Source of the DNA: a virus
Length of the DNA stretch: 28,283 nucleotides
IMG/VR virus record: IMGVR_UViG_3300001450_000190
Location: 1-28,283 of that record
Strand: one strand, 5' to 3'
Of this stretch, positions 5,875-14,300 are shown piece by piece. The notes under the pieces were generated by a model that worked only from the letters and a program-made list of their open reading frames with translations, did no database searches and had not been told where the DNA came from. How positions within the stretch are numbered: position 1 is the stretch's first letter; every line of letters begins with the position of its first letter. The position numbers and the translations under genes were made by a program.

Positions 5875-5916
5875 ATATAATGTTGTAGTTGGTATTTTGT
5901 CAACTTTTAGTTTACA
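5875..5916 (-). promoter_or_regulatory. Main leftward early promoter and overlapping palindromic operator
   Basis: On the minus strand a perfect TTGACA (5903-5898) is spaced 17 bp from TTATAT (5880-5875), the best promoter in the window. TGTCAACT-TTT-AGTTTACA (5898-5916) is a 19-bp palindrome, 7/8 matched in its arms, that covers the -35 box. It lies just ahead of the plus-strand annealase ribosome-binding site. It has the same arm length and spacing as the copy at 1132-1150. Confidence 0.75.
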
Positions 5917-5926
5917 GGAAGGAAAA

Positions 5927-6535
5927 ATGAAACAAATAACGCACGCGATCCACGCGGTAATGGTCGACTCCCAGCACATCCCGAAATCGGGATTTAACCG
6001 ACATATGAAATATAAGTTTTCAACGGTCGAAGATGTCATAGCCGGCACGAAAGAAGCCCGATCAAAGCACGGGATAGCCATTATTCCAGATCATCAGGAA
6101 ATCCTAAATCGCGATGCATTCGGGAAACAATACCTGATTGATATCCGGGCGCACTACATTGTCCGGCACACCGTGTCTGGCGAGGAATTCAAGTTTTCGA
6201 TCCTTTCATCCGGTATCGACAGCCAAGACAAGGCATTTCCCAAAGCGCTCACAATGGCTTTAAAATACGCGTATATTCAGCTTTTTTCCCTTCCACGGGG
6301 CGATGATCCCGATAAATTCTATGAGGAGGAAAAGAAGAAGTCCGTACCCAACGCACGAAAAAACAAGCGCTTTATCGAATTCTGCAAATCCTACGGAGGA
6401 ATTGAAACCGTGCGGAATTGGATGATGGATAACAACTATCCCGATGTGGATACCCTCCCAGCTCATCGGCTTATCGGGATGATTGAAGCTGTTGAAAAAG
6501 GGGCGATCATGATAGATATCCCGGCGAATAGATGA
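5927..6535 (+). CDS. erf: ERF-family single-strand annealing protein
   Basis: This 202-aa protein has the N-terminal pattern of the ERF superfamily: IHAVMVDSQHIPKSGFN, then MKYKFSTVEDVI, then ARSKHGIAIIPDHQE, with a beta-rich core to about residue 125 and a lysine-rich linker (EEEKKKS). ERF proteins pair complementary single strands and drive phage recombination and genome circularisation. The ATG at 5927 is chosen because GGAAGG precedes it directly; a TTG 10 codons upstream lies inside the operator. The C-terminal 60 residues (KNKRFIEFCKSYGG onward) are a separate helical domain. It is co-transcribed with a zinc-finger-like gene and runs opposite to the other replication genes. Confidence 0.85.
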   Translation: MKQITHAIHAVMVDSQHIPKSGFNRHMKYKFSTVEDVIAGTKEARSKHGIAIIPDHQEILNRDAFGKQYLIDIRAHYIVRHTVSGEEFKFSILSSGIDSQDKAFPKALTMALKYAYIQLFSLPRGDDPDKFYEEEKKKSVPNARKNKRFIEFCKSYGGIETVRNWMMDNNYPDVDTLPAHRLIGMIEAVEKGAIMIDIPANR

Positions 6536-6723
6536 AAGAGACCTGCGACAAATGCGGGGGCCGGATTCGTTGGATTGAATGCGACGGAAAAAGGATCCCG
6601 CTTGACGTATACACGATAGAGGAAAGATTCGTTCAGCTAAAGGGAACTTGGGGCCGAGGAATTGCGGGGGTCTCGCATTTCAGGACTTGCCAGGGAAAGA
6701 AGCGATTCCGAATTGGAAATTAG
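6532..6723 (+). CDS. Small zinc-ribbon-like protein
   Basis: This 63-aa protein overlaps the ERF stop by 4 bp (ATGA). CDKCGGRIRWI-ECDGKRIPLD followed by H and C (SHFRTC) gives a C-x2-C...H-x3-C set suited to one zinc ion. The fold pattern, knuckle then G-K-R-x-P-x-D, recurs in small phage proteins of unknown role that sit beside recombination genes. It may assist the annealase or bind nucleic acid. Confidence 0.7.
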   Translation: MKETCDKCGGRIRWIECDGKRIPLDVYTIEERFVQLKGTWGRGIAGVSHFRTCQGKKRFRIGN

Positions 6724-6725
6724 GC

Positions 6726-6750
6726 AAAAAAAAACCCCCGTGGGGGCTAA
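6726..6750 (-). terminator. Intrinsic terminator of accessory unit A
   Basis: On the minus strand, AGCCCCCACGGGGG folds into a short GC stem and is followed by nine T (6734-6726). It lies just after the stop of the 6958-6758 gene. It matches the terminator at 7043-7066 in all but one or two bases. It also sits at the end of the convergent ERF operon but has no T-run on that side. Confidence 0.75.
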
Positions 6751-6757
6751 TGTTTAA

Positions 6758-6958
6758 TTACTTTTTCGTTGCTTTAAATCTTTGCTTTGTTCTTTTTACT
6801 AATTGATCAATCTCATTATCTAAAATTTGATGCATAATTATCTTGTTTTCATTTTTTACAGCTTTAGCAAAATTTAAACCTGTTTGATCTCCTTTTTCGG
6901 CGCGGGCTATTAAACTGTCAATGATTAATTCTATTTGCTTTTGTGGTGTCCAATTCAT
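6758..6958 (-). CDS. 66-aa hypothetical protein, accessory unit A
   Basis: The gene starts MNWTPQKQIELIIDSLIARA and is mostly helical with a basic tail (KRTKQRFKATKK). It has AGGAAAA upstream of the ATG, its own promoter-leader (6971-7037) and its own terminator. It is markedly AT-rich compared with the structural genes. It has exactly the same length as the protein of unit B, although the two sequences are not obviously related. Function is unknown; the self-contained layout resembles a phage moron. Confidence 0.7.
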   Translation of the reverse strand: MNWTPQKQIELIIDSLIARAEKGDQTGLNFAKAVKNENKIIMHQILDNEIDQLVKRTKQRFKATKK

Positions 6959-6970
6959 TTTGTTTTCCTG

Positions 6971-7037
6971 GTTTGAATGTATATACTATTAACCTCCTCC
7001 CGGATGATGTCAATACATTTATTTAATTATCTTCATT
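6971..7037 (-). promoter_or_regulatory. Promoter-leader repeat, copy A (67 bp)
   Basis: This 67-bp stretch matches 7287-7353 at 65 positions; the two differences are adjacent. On the minus strand it holds TTGACA (7013-7008), a purine-rich GGGAGGAGG segment and TAGTAT/TATAC sequences as possible -10. Spacing to these is 17-19 bp, so the -10 is uncertain. AATGTAT and ATACATT heptamers (6976-6982 and 7013-7019) form an inverted repeat around the promoter. Confidence 0.7.
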
Positions 7038-7042
7038 CAGGC

Positions 7043-7066
7043 AAAAAAAAAGCCCCCGTGGGGGCT
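7043..7066 (-). terminator. Intrinsic terminator of accessory unit B
   Basis: On the minus strand AGCCCC-CACG-GGGGCT makes a 6-bp stem with a 4-nt loop, followed by a T-run ending at 7043. It lies five bases past the stop of the 7272-7072 gene, and directly before the copy A promoter. Confidence 0.78.
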
Positions 7067-7071
7067 GGCGA

Positions 7072-7272
7072 TTAGGCTTTTATCATCGCTTGTTTTTGCC
7101 TTTTTCTGGTTGTAATATCGAGTTTAATATTGTTACTCAGTTTTGTGAGTAAGAAGATAAGATCGTTTAATTCAAACTTGTAAACATAGTTTATAATCAA
7201 GTCATCATTTTGATTAATGTAGTGTGAGTATCCGGCCTTTTTTACTGCTTTTTTGATTTCGTTTAAAGTCAT
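7072..7272 (-). CDS. 66-aa hypothetical protein, accessory unit B
   Basis: The gene starts MTLNEIKKAVKKAGYSHYIN at 7272, after AAGGGAAAAC. A longer frame from 7329 would run through the promoter and is rejected. The pattern is a helix, then beta segments (DDLIINYVYKF), then a helix with a basic tail (RKRQKQAMIKA). It is AT-rich like unit A. Promoter, leader and terminator are shared with unit A. No family was recognised. Confidence 0.7.
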   Translation of the reverse strand: MTLNEIKKAVKKAGYSHYINQNDDLIINYVYKFELNDLIFLLTKLSNNIKLDITTRKRQKQAMIKA

Positions 7273-7286
7273 TTTTGTTTTCCCTT

Positions 7287-7353
7287 GTTTGAATGTATAT
7301 ACTATTAACCTCCTCCCGGATGATGTCAATACATTTATCCAATTATCTTCATT
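7287..7353 (-). promoter_or_regulatory. Promoter-leader repeat, copy B (67 bp)
   Basis: This is a near-identical partner of the 6971-7037 element (65/67). It directly follows, and overlaps by a few bases, the end of the small zinc-ribbon gene, with no terminator between. Unit B could therefore also be reached by late read-through transcription. Confidence 0.7.
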
Positions 7354-7468
7354 TTAACAAAATAGGGTATAGCGTCGCCCCGCATTTTTCACATGTTGGA
7401 TCTTCAATATCTTTACTTAAATCAATATATAAATTGCAATTCATGCATACATGAATGTTTTCAGACAT
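7349..7468 (-). CDS. 39-aa zinc-ribbon microprotein
   Basis: The ATG at 7468 lies one base after the stop of the preceding gene. The protein carries two C-x2-C knuckles, VCMNC (residues 7-11) and TCEKCGA (25-31), separated by an acidic segment. This is enough for a single zinc ribbon. It ends the chain RusA, 95-aa gene, zinc ribbon. Such minimal ribbons are usually nucleic-acid or protein adaptors. The role here is unknown. Confidence 0.65.
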   Translation of the reverse strand: MSENIHVCMNCNLYIDLSKDIEDPTCEKCGATLYPILLK

Positions 7469-7469
7469 T

Positions 7470-7757
7470 TTAATTCCAGCGCAAATTATACAAATATTTC
7501 AGCGTCGCCATGATTACGGGGAAAACATGCACGTCTACGGCGAAATCAAAGGATAGCACACCTTTCTCTATCGTTATTTTTGCGACGGGCTGACCAAGCG
7601 ATACGACCAGAAAAGCCCGGTGGTGATAAAGCTGGGTTGAATATTCCTTCATTTTGTCGAAATGACCGCGGATTCTGCTCAGCAAATCCGGGGAATCCAT
7701 ATCTAGGGTGATCCCGTGGTTAATGATTCCCTTGATAATCGTTAATTCGTTGTCCAT
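7470..7757 (-). CDS. Hypothetical protein downstream of RusA
   Basis: This 95-aa protein overlaps the RusA gene by 16 bp. Helices (MDNELTIIKGIINHG, LLSRIRGHFDKMKEY) precede a beta-rich half (AFLVVSLGQPVAKITIEKGVLSFDFAVDV). No catalytic motif was recognised. Coupling to RusA suggests a late DNA-metabolism role, without direct evidence. Confidence 0.7.
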   Translation of the reverse strand: MDNELTIIKGIINHGITLDMDSPDLLSRIRGHFDKMKEYSTQLYHHRAFLVVSLGQPVAKITIEKGVLSFDFAVDVHVFPVIMATLKYLYNLRWN

Positions 7758-8200
7758 CGCGCCGCTAAAACCTCCGTAATGCTGATTTTCGCTTCAATTT
7801 TTTCCTCTATCCCAGCGAACCAGGCCTCGGCCGTGATCGAATAAACTAGATTGTCGTTTTTTATAATCCCGGCCGCTTGAAGCGCATCTAGCACGCTCTT
7901 GATCTGATTATCAATATCCTCTCTACTCCTGCATTTCGGTAGCCGATGATCTTTTGTAGTCTTTCGGATCTTTGATTTCGGCTTTGTGCAAAGGAATAGG
8001 ATTTCGACCTGTAGGGCATTATCTAGGGGTTTTTTCCCCTGCCATTGGTGCCTAAGGATGAATTCCGCCATATGCTGAAATTTCTTGTATTTCGGAGGGT
8101 AGTATGCTCGTTTGTTGGATATCCTGGGGCGCGGATGGCTTGGAATATCGCCGGGAATTGTGATCGCCGGATGCATCAAAATATCTTTGGATTTACTCAC
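7742..8200 (-). CDS. rusA: RusA-family Holliday-junction resolvase
   Basis: This 152-aa protein has the RusA layout: HPRPRIS then YYPPKYKKF (about 22-41), and the metal-binding core REDIDNQIKSVLDALQAAGIIKNDNLV with Asp95, Asp97, Asp105 and Asp116. The family cuts four-way junctions symmetrically; in phages it removes branches before or during packaging. The start is GTG at 8200 with AAAGG six bases upstream. It overlaps the holin-like gene by 8 bp. An ATG eight codons in is the alternative. It sits after the lysis genes, away from the replication genes, as part of the late transcript. Confidence 0.88.
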   Translation of the reverse strand: MSKSKDILMHPAITIPGDIPSHPRPRISNKRAYYPPKYKKFQHMAEFILRHQWQGKKPLDNALQVEILFLCTKPKSKIRKTTKDHRLPKCRSREDIDNQIKSVLDALQAAGIIKNDNLVYSITAEAWFAGIEEKIEAKISITEVLAARWTTN

Positions 8201-8588
8201 CGCTTGCCTTTAATCTGTTTACGTCGCTCTCGATCAGATCAATCCTTCCAACCAAAGCCCGGAAATCTAGCGCCAAAGTCGTAATTTTTTCCGTCATCGC
8301 CTGCACTTTCGCAGTCATCGCCTGAACTACTTCGATGTGTTTTATCGTGGTAGCGTCGCGCGATGTTTCTATTTTTAGGATGACTTCGTCATATCGAATC
8401 CTTAAAGCATCCTCTCTTTTCTGGCTTTTATCCTCAAGGGTGCTGATCTGCTCCATCCATTTATTTGTGAGATCATCTAGTCTTTTTTGCTGCCCTTTAC
8501 TTTGCCAAATTAGATAACCGGCGAATGCGACTAATGGGGGCGCATTGAAAAGCATATCGGTTAAAGCGGTTGTTGTTTGCGGGTCCAT
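8193..8588 (-). CDS. Holin-like membrane protein with coiled coil
   Basis: In this 131-aa protein the ATG at 8588 follows GGAGG encoded in the end of the previous gene. Residues about 12-30 (FNAPPLVAFAGYLIWQ) form one membrane span. The rest is a long charged coiled coil containing the near repeat VQAMTAKVQAMTEKI. The topology, one N-terminal span plus a charged tail next to an amidase, resembles BhlA/UviB-like holins or lysis accessory proteins. No sequence signature proves it. Confidence 0.6.
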   Translation of the reverse strand: MDPQTTTALTDMLFNAPPLVAFAGYLIWQSKGQQKRLDDLTNKWMEQISTLEDKSQKREDALRIRYDEVILKIETSRDATTIKHIEVVQAMTAKVQAMTEKITTLALDFRALVGRIDLIESDVNRLKASGE

Positions 8589-8589
8589 T

Positions 8590-8982
8590 TCATATCCTCC
8601 GGTCGAATAATTCGACACAATTCCTAAAGATATCTTTATCATTTTTTGAAGCGATATGGCAAAATCTCCACAAGGCCTGTTTGTTCAACATATTTCCTAT
8701 TTTCTCGCAATCCGTTTGCGACGTTTTCGCATCCAAGCCCCTTTGCTGCATCCTGCAAAACAGCTCGCGGCACAACAAAGAACCATCGGGATGTTTCTCT
8801 ATAAATTCGGCCGTGCAAACAGGCTTGACTAGATCCAAATCGGTTAATTGCTGCTGCAGTTTTACCTGTTCAAGCGCCGTACTCGGGCCTTGGTTCGCCT
8901 TTTTTTTGCTAATTGCAAGCATGATCCCGGCGCCGCCGCCGCCGCCCGCAATTAGTCCGATGATGAGAGCCGCCCACATCAT
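8590..8982 (-). CDS. TM-anchored cysteine-rich protein in lysis block
   Basis: In this 130-aa protein the ATG at 8982 comes right after the amidase stop. An N-terminal span, MMWAALIIGLIAGGGGGAGI and a little beyond, is glycine-rich and followed by KKK, so the C-terminal part is probably outside the cytoplasm if the span acts as a signal anchor. That part has six cysteines (near PVC, LLC, LFC, TDC, RFC, RNC), suggesting three disulfides. Position between amidase and holin-like gene suggests a spanin-like or lysis-regulating role. No family was recognised, and it lacks a lipobox. Confidence 0.65.
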   Translation of the reverse strand: MMWAALIIGLIAGGGGGAGIMLAISKKKANQGPSTALEQVKLQQQLTDLDLVKPVCTAEFIEKHPDGSLLCRELFCRMQQRGLDAKTSQTDCEKIGNMLNKQALWRFCHIASKNDKDIFRNCVELFDRRI

Positions 8983-8983
8983 T

Positions 8984-9589
8984 CTATTTACTGCCGATGA
9001 AATCGTTAATTCCGTTCGCAATTGCTTCTCCTATCGCCCTCATACCTTTGATCGAAAATAGAGGCTTGTGTGCTCGTGAATCGATGAATGCCGGCTCTGC
9101 ACATATCCCGATGGCCCTAACTCCCTTTATGGTATTAAAAGCGTTTCTAGTCCAGTTTTCCGGGGTCGCCGATATGCTTTTCACCTTGTTTTGGAGCTCC
9201 GGACATGCAATCCTTAGCCGCTCGTTTATCGCATCGGCTAATTCCTTGCCTCTGGTGCTCCGGAAATCGTAAAACATGGACCCGTATCCGATCCCCGATC
9301 CAACTCCCGCATTCAGATGCGCCGCTATGTATATCCCCAATTCACCTTCTTTCTGATAGTGATTCGCGCGCCGATGCCTTTCGAAATAGGCGCCGTCTGA
9401 AATAGGAATTACATCATGGCCCAATTCCCTCAGCCTGATCTCGCAAGCCAGCAAATATCGACTGGTCCAAATTGCCTCAGAATCGTGTACGTCCTTGTCC
9501 CCATCGTTGTCCAGATCCGCCGCCGCGCCCAAGGCCGAGCGCCGGTTGTTCTTCCCTGAATGCTGACGGTCCAAAAATATGACAGTCAT
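8984..9589 (-). CDS. N-acetylmuramoyl-L-alanine amidase (Amidase_3-like endolysin)
   Basis: In this 201-aa protein, His10 (LDRQHSG), Glu38 (HDSEA), His91 (IAAHLNAG) and Glu165 (AEPAFID) fit the zinc ligands and catalytic Glu of Amidase_3 enzymes, which cut the bond between muramic acid and the stem peptide. No signal peptide is seen, so release needs the neighbouring holin-like protein. An unusual DLDNDGDKDVHD loop (residues 25-36) sits just before Glu38 and resembles a calcium-binding DxDxDG loop. The start abuts the stop of the tail-hub gene, putting lysis under the late transcript. Confidence 0.88.
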   Translation of the reverse strand: MTVIFLDRQHSGKNNRRSALGAAADLDNDGDKDVHDSEAIWTSRYLLACEIRLRELGHDVIPISDGAYFERHRRANHYQKEGELGIYIAAHLNAGVGSGIGYGSMFYDFRSTRGKELADAINERLRIACPELQNKVKSISATPENWTRNAFNTIKGVRAIGICAEPAFIDSRAHKPLFSIKGMRAIGEAIANGINDFIGSK

Positions 9590-11368
9590 TTAATTTCTCC
9601 TATTAATTGATACGTTATTCTCCAGTTCCACCGTAAAAATCCATGATCCATTTTTCCAGCTCTTTTCGATGATCTGAAGCTTGAAATTCTCCATGAAATA
9701 TCCGGCGCTGGTGACGGATAGAATATCGCCCAATTGCAACCATCCGTAAAGCGGATCAGCCTGAATTTCCATAGTCATTTTTGGAAGTGCGCGCCGCCTA
9801 ATAATGTATTGCGCCGCCCTCATCGCCGTCTTGAAATCCGAGATATAGCCCGCTTCAATTTCCCGGTATCGATCGCCGTATTTGGTTCGGGAAACAATGG
9901 ATAGATCGCTGCTCGTAATCATCCCGTGGTTGTTGGGGGGCTCAGGATCGATCTTGACGAATGTTGCAAGCCCATCTAGAAAGACGTCAAAGGCATATCG
10001 GAGCATCAAACGATTTACAACGTCCTCCGGCTCGCTCGCCCATTCAACGGGGGAAACGAAATAAAAACCGGCGCCTAATGTCACGTCATAAATCGGACGG
10101 GGAATTTTAGAGAGATAGATAAGGGGAATTACCGGCCTCAAGCCATCCGCGCCGTTAACCGAATGCACGGGGACAAATGGAAAAACGTTATCCTGAAGAA
10201 ATTGATACGGCGCTAATTCGGGATCGTCTATGTAGCCCCCTATTTTCCAATTATTGAGAAATGTCGCGACGTTCTGCCATGCATTTTGATCGATATCCGC
10301 GCCGCACATGTCGAAGAAATAGAGAATCACGTCGCCGGCGCCTTCGAGCGCTCCCGGGCCGTATGTATTGAGTGTTCCTCCTCCTCCACTCCAGGACACA
10401 TAATAGCGAGGTTCGTCGGTCTCACAATTTCCATGCTCCAAGCCCGCATGTCCTCCCGAAATCATCCAAGGATTCACTATCCCGTCAACCAGCGCCGCCG
10501 ATCCGGTCCATTCCGCAAATTGCATTTCCACGTAGCTGATTATGATCCCCTCCGATGTGAGGAATTTCAGTACGGGAACTCCGGTTTTTATATTGTTCTG
10601 ATAATCTCTAATCGTGACCGTTGCAGCTGCAACTTCTCCAAGGGCGATACAAAGCCAGAATTTATCAAAATCCTGATAGTATCCCGGCGCAATAGTCGTG
10701 ATTATCCTATGGATGATAAAGGCCGGCGAGCCGTGTAGAGTATCATTTTTCAACGCTCCTAGATGTCCAGTATAAAAATATTGATACGGGCGCCCAATTA
10801 TCAAAGGATAAACTGATCCGTCGCTAAATTCGATCGGTACATTTACGGCCGGCGCTGGTGGTGCTGGTGGTGCTACGGAGGAATTTGCATTGAAAAAACC
10901 GGTTGCTTTAATAATTGGTTCGGGTTTGTTGGCGGGATTCCTCTCGATTGAAAAAGCCGCGTAACCCTCCGGGCGCTCTGGATTTCCAATTATGGGCTGG
11001 ACGATATCGCCGGAAAACAAGCGGGTCCTTTTTTCGTGAGTTTGCTGCACGACTGCGGCGCGCTCGGTTACCATCGAGAGCTCGGCCGTTGCATTGTCCA
11101 ACAGGCGCCCGAATTGGAAGAATTCGCGTAAAAGATTGACGGGAAAAACCAGCTCAATAGGAATGCTATTTTTTTCCGGGCCTTTCATTTCCTCCATTGA
11201 TTCCGACCAATCGGGATCTGATAGCCCGCCGCCGTAGTGGATGCTTTTTCCTCCGTCGGTCTGGATATCGAGAGGATAGGAGGAAAAGCGGAAAATCCGC
11301 CCGCCCCAAGTAATCTCCAAAAGGAAAATTGGAAGCGCTCCGAGTAGATCGCCGCGGCTAATCCGCAT
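9590..11368 (-). CDS. Tail hub / baseplate-type protein
   Basis: In this 592-aa protein the ATG overlaps the previous stop (TGATG) behind GGAGGTGATC, the strongest ribosome-binding site in the window. The C-terminal 100 residues (YREIEAGYISDFKTAMRAAQYII, then YGWLQLGDILSVTSAGYFMENFKLQIIEKSW) have the pattern of tail-tip hub proteins. In these a domain with a G-D-x-L/V turn closes the tube. A proline/alanine linker (VAPPAPPAPAV) sits at about residues 165-175. Gene order, after tape measure and the large tail protein and before lysis, supports a tail-tip role. Confidence 0.7.
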   Translation of the reverse strand: MRISRGDLLGALPIFLLEITWGGRIFRFSSYPLDIQTDGGKSIHYGGGLSDPDWSESMEEMKGPEKNSIPIELVFPVNLLREFFQFGRLLDNATAELSMVTERAAVVQQTHEKRTRLFSGDIVQPIIGNPERPEGYAAFSIERNPANKPEPIIKATGFFNANSSVAPPAPPAPAVNVPIEFSDGSVYPLIIGRPYQYFYTGHLGALKNDTLHGSPAFIIHRIITTIAPGYYQDFDKFWLCIALGEVAAATVTIRDYQNNIKTGVPVLKFLTSEGIIISYVEMQFAEWTGSAALVDGIVNPWMISGGHAGLEHGNCETDEPRYYVSWSGGGGTLNTYGPGALEGAGDVILYFFDMCGADIDQNAWQNVATFLNNWKIGGYIDDPELAPYQFLQDNVFPFVPVHSVNGADGLRPVIPLIYLSKIPRPIYDVTLGAGFYFVSPVEWASEPEDVVNRLMLRYAFDVFLDGLATFVKIDPEPPNNHGMITSSDLSIVSRTKYGDRYREIEAGYISDFKTAMRAAQYIIRRRALPKMTMEIQADPLYGWLQLGDILSVTSAGYFMENFKLQIIEKSWKNGSWIFTVELENNVSINRRN

Positions 11369-14300
11369 CAGATCACCTCCACCATGTTAATCGATCCGAT
11401 TCTAAAGATTTCACCACGCACAGAAACAAGCTCTTCGCCTATCGCGTTATCGATGCTCGCGGAATCATCGAGCATAACGAGAGCATGTTGTAATTCCCGA
11501 TTGTACACGCGCACTTCCTCCCCTGAATTATCTGCGAATTTGACCGATGGAAGATAAACTACGGGGCGATCCGGTCCTCTCATATGCCGGATGTAGCCGA
11601 GAATGTCAAAGGCGATTCCGCCGAAACTTGCGACAGCTTGCGCCGCTCCATTGTATGAGCCCTTAAACCAGTCCGGCGACGGGCTGCCCCCCATCGGCAT
11701 CAAAGGCGACGTATCCACGGGATCAGACCAATTGATCGAGAAATTCCGCCTTCCCTTCCCAAGATTCCTAGTGCGGATTATTCCATCCGGCTGATCGAAT
11801 GTTTCGGTATTTGCGGAAAAAGTGATTTCCCGGCCGTGAGAATACTGGGGGGCGATGGCATGAAATGGGCCAATCGATAGATGCCCGATCCGAAAATCTC
11901 CCGTTCTCGTGTTTTGCGAGGAAATACGAATTCCGAGCGCCGAATATTTCGCCCCGTTCAGATTAATTATCACCGTTACATTTTTGGGGAAAATCGCAAC
12001 GTCTAGCGACGCAGTTGGATCGCTCGCCTGGGTATCATTTAAAACAATTGTAGCCGGTCGCGGGGTTGTCGTACCATTCCAGGATCCTTCTGAATTGGTC
12101 CGGATTTCCCGATAGACAGGCGGGGCGCCGGGGATTTGCGCCGTTGCACCCGTCAATTCATCGTGGAAAAAATAGGGATGTGGCGCCGCTCCCGTGGGAT
12201 CTGCTACCAACCTGGATCCGTGTCGAGTCGATTTTATTAAAATCCCGGGATTGATCAATTTGATAACTTGCCAAGATGCAGATCCCGCGTCGTATCCTTC
12301 GAGCTGAAAATCCTTGAAATTGATATTTCCTAGATGAATCCCGATCATATCGCTCTGAAATGCGATGTTTTCGCCGTTCGCATCTAGCCGGATGGGTATG
12401 AACTCCGCCGGCACAGCACCGGCGCCGCTTCGCTCTTTACCTCTCCATCCGTTCTGCGGTGATGGTGATTGCGCATGAAAAAGGTTTTCAATACCATAGC
12501 TAGAAGCGGGCGAAACGGAATAGACATCGCTTAATTGGGCGGGTCCGTCCTGGGTGGAAATAAACATTCCCTCGGCCACCTGAAGCGCATTTCCTTCCGA
12601 CGGATACAGCTTCGCCGATAGATCGGACGGGGTTGAAAATCCATTGAAAAGATCCGGGAAGAACTGGCCCCCGTTTCCGTTCTTGTATGCGATGCAGACT
12701 TCCCCCCAATAGCTAATAGCCGATCCTGAAGCGGTCGCCGCCTGGTTCCCGATCGATAGATAGTTATTTGCGCCGGCCCCGCCATCGGCAACCGCCGCAT
12801 TACTTGCCAGCAAATTCCAGCCTTTGGCATCTATATGATCATTTCCCCTCCACCATGCCGAAACCCTCCCATTTCCAAGCGCAACCAGGATTTCAACTCC
12901 CGTATCCGTCAGAATGCTGGCGGGATTCGGTGTAACCGTTGCAAGATTCGCCGCTCCCAGCTCATCGCGTAATTGGATCTGTGTAGGCGAGAATCGGAAA
13001 ATTACCCTGTAGCTGTGCGCCCCATCGCTAATATAGAGATCCGCGGCTATCTCGTTCCCGGATACCGTTCCACCTGTCGCCGGCCGCGCGACGAATCGGG
13101 CGATCGTTCCCGTGGTGGTGTGCGCCGCTATCGGTGATAGCATCGAATACGTATATTTGATGCTACTAGTGGTACTGGTGGTAATCTTCAGTCCTCCGGT
13201 TGTCAATTCCACGACCGGCACGCCTGATATCGTATCAGTCCAATCGGGGAGAATATCCGGCACGACAAACGGAATATAGGTATGGTTATACCCAAATTGC
13301 TGATAAATATCAGCATCCTGGAATCGATCGGGTAATGTTATTGAGCTGTAGCCGCGCAATCCAAAAAGAAGAAGACTATTATCAATCGTTCCAGCCGTTG
13401 TTTCTGGCTGGCAAAATACCCATGTACGCCCCTTTGCCGAGCAAGCTGAGAAATTACGAAGATATTCCGTATCATCGTTCATTGCTTGCACAAATGGGGG
13501 GATCCATCCGGGATCTAATAGGCCGGCATATTGCCAGGTTTCTCCCTGGTCGGTGCTGATTTTCATCCAAAGCCCGCCGTTTCCGCCGTAGGATTGTGCC
13601 TTAGTTGGGATATTTCGAAACAAAACAAAAATATTGTTTTCCTCATCGATCCACGTTGTAAGAGCTCCGGTCTCGAATGTTTTGCTGGTGGTGTTAATAT
13701 ATCCTACATCCCATCCGCTAGAAATGTCCAATTCCAAGGCTCCCCGGCTCGCAAAGGGAAAGAATGCATTGGGGAAAAGAAAGCTTTTACCGTGTCCGTC
13801 TGTGCTCGCCGCATCATTGATACTCGTTATGTAGCTCAAAATAAAACCATCGTCGCAAACCACCATAGACGGAGAATAGCAATAGATATTATCCGCCGTG
13901 GTGCCGATCGTCGTAAACGTCATCCCTTCGTTAACGCTCGCCGCCTGAATGATAATATTGTTTTTTAGCCCTGCCAGTTTCGTGAGTGATCCGATTAAAA
14001 GAATCTGCCCGTTGTGGTGACCAATCGAAATCCGGCCGAGCGAATATACCGATCTATCAAGGGATTGATCAAGCGCACCCGTTGAAACGAGATCCCAATT
14101 TACCCCGTTATCATTCGATCGATAGACGTACAAATTTGATAGATTTGTACTGATTACGTAATTAGCCCAAAATACCAAAATAACAGATCCATCTGAGAGC
14201 TGACACATAGCCGGATTACTTGCTGTGACCGTTGACAAATGCGTCGTGGCATTGAATGCTACGGACCCCGATGAAAAAACAGACCCGTCCGCCGCCATTC

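Noticed and set aside
7273-7329. N-terminal extension of accessory gene B to 7329
   Set aside because: The added codons translate the duplicated promoter-leader.
13200-13968. Two plus-strand frames opposite the beta-propeller gene
   Set aside because: No start signals, and they lie across conserved Asp-box coding sequence.
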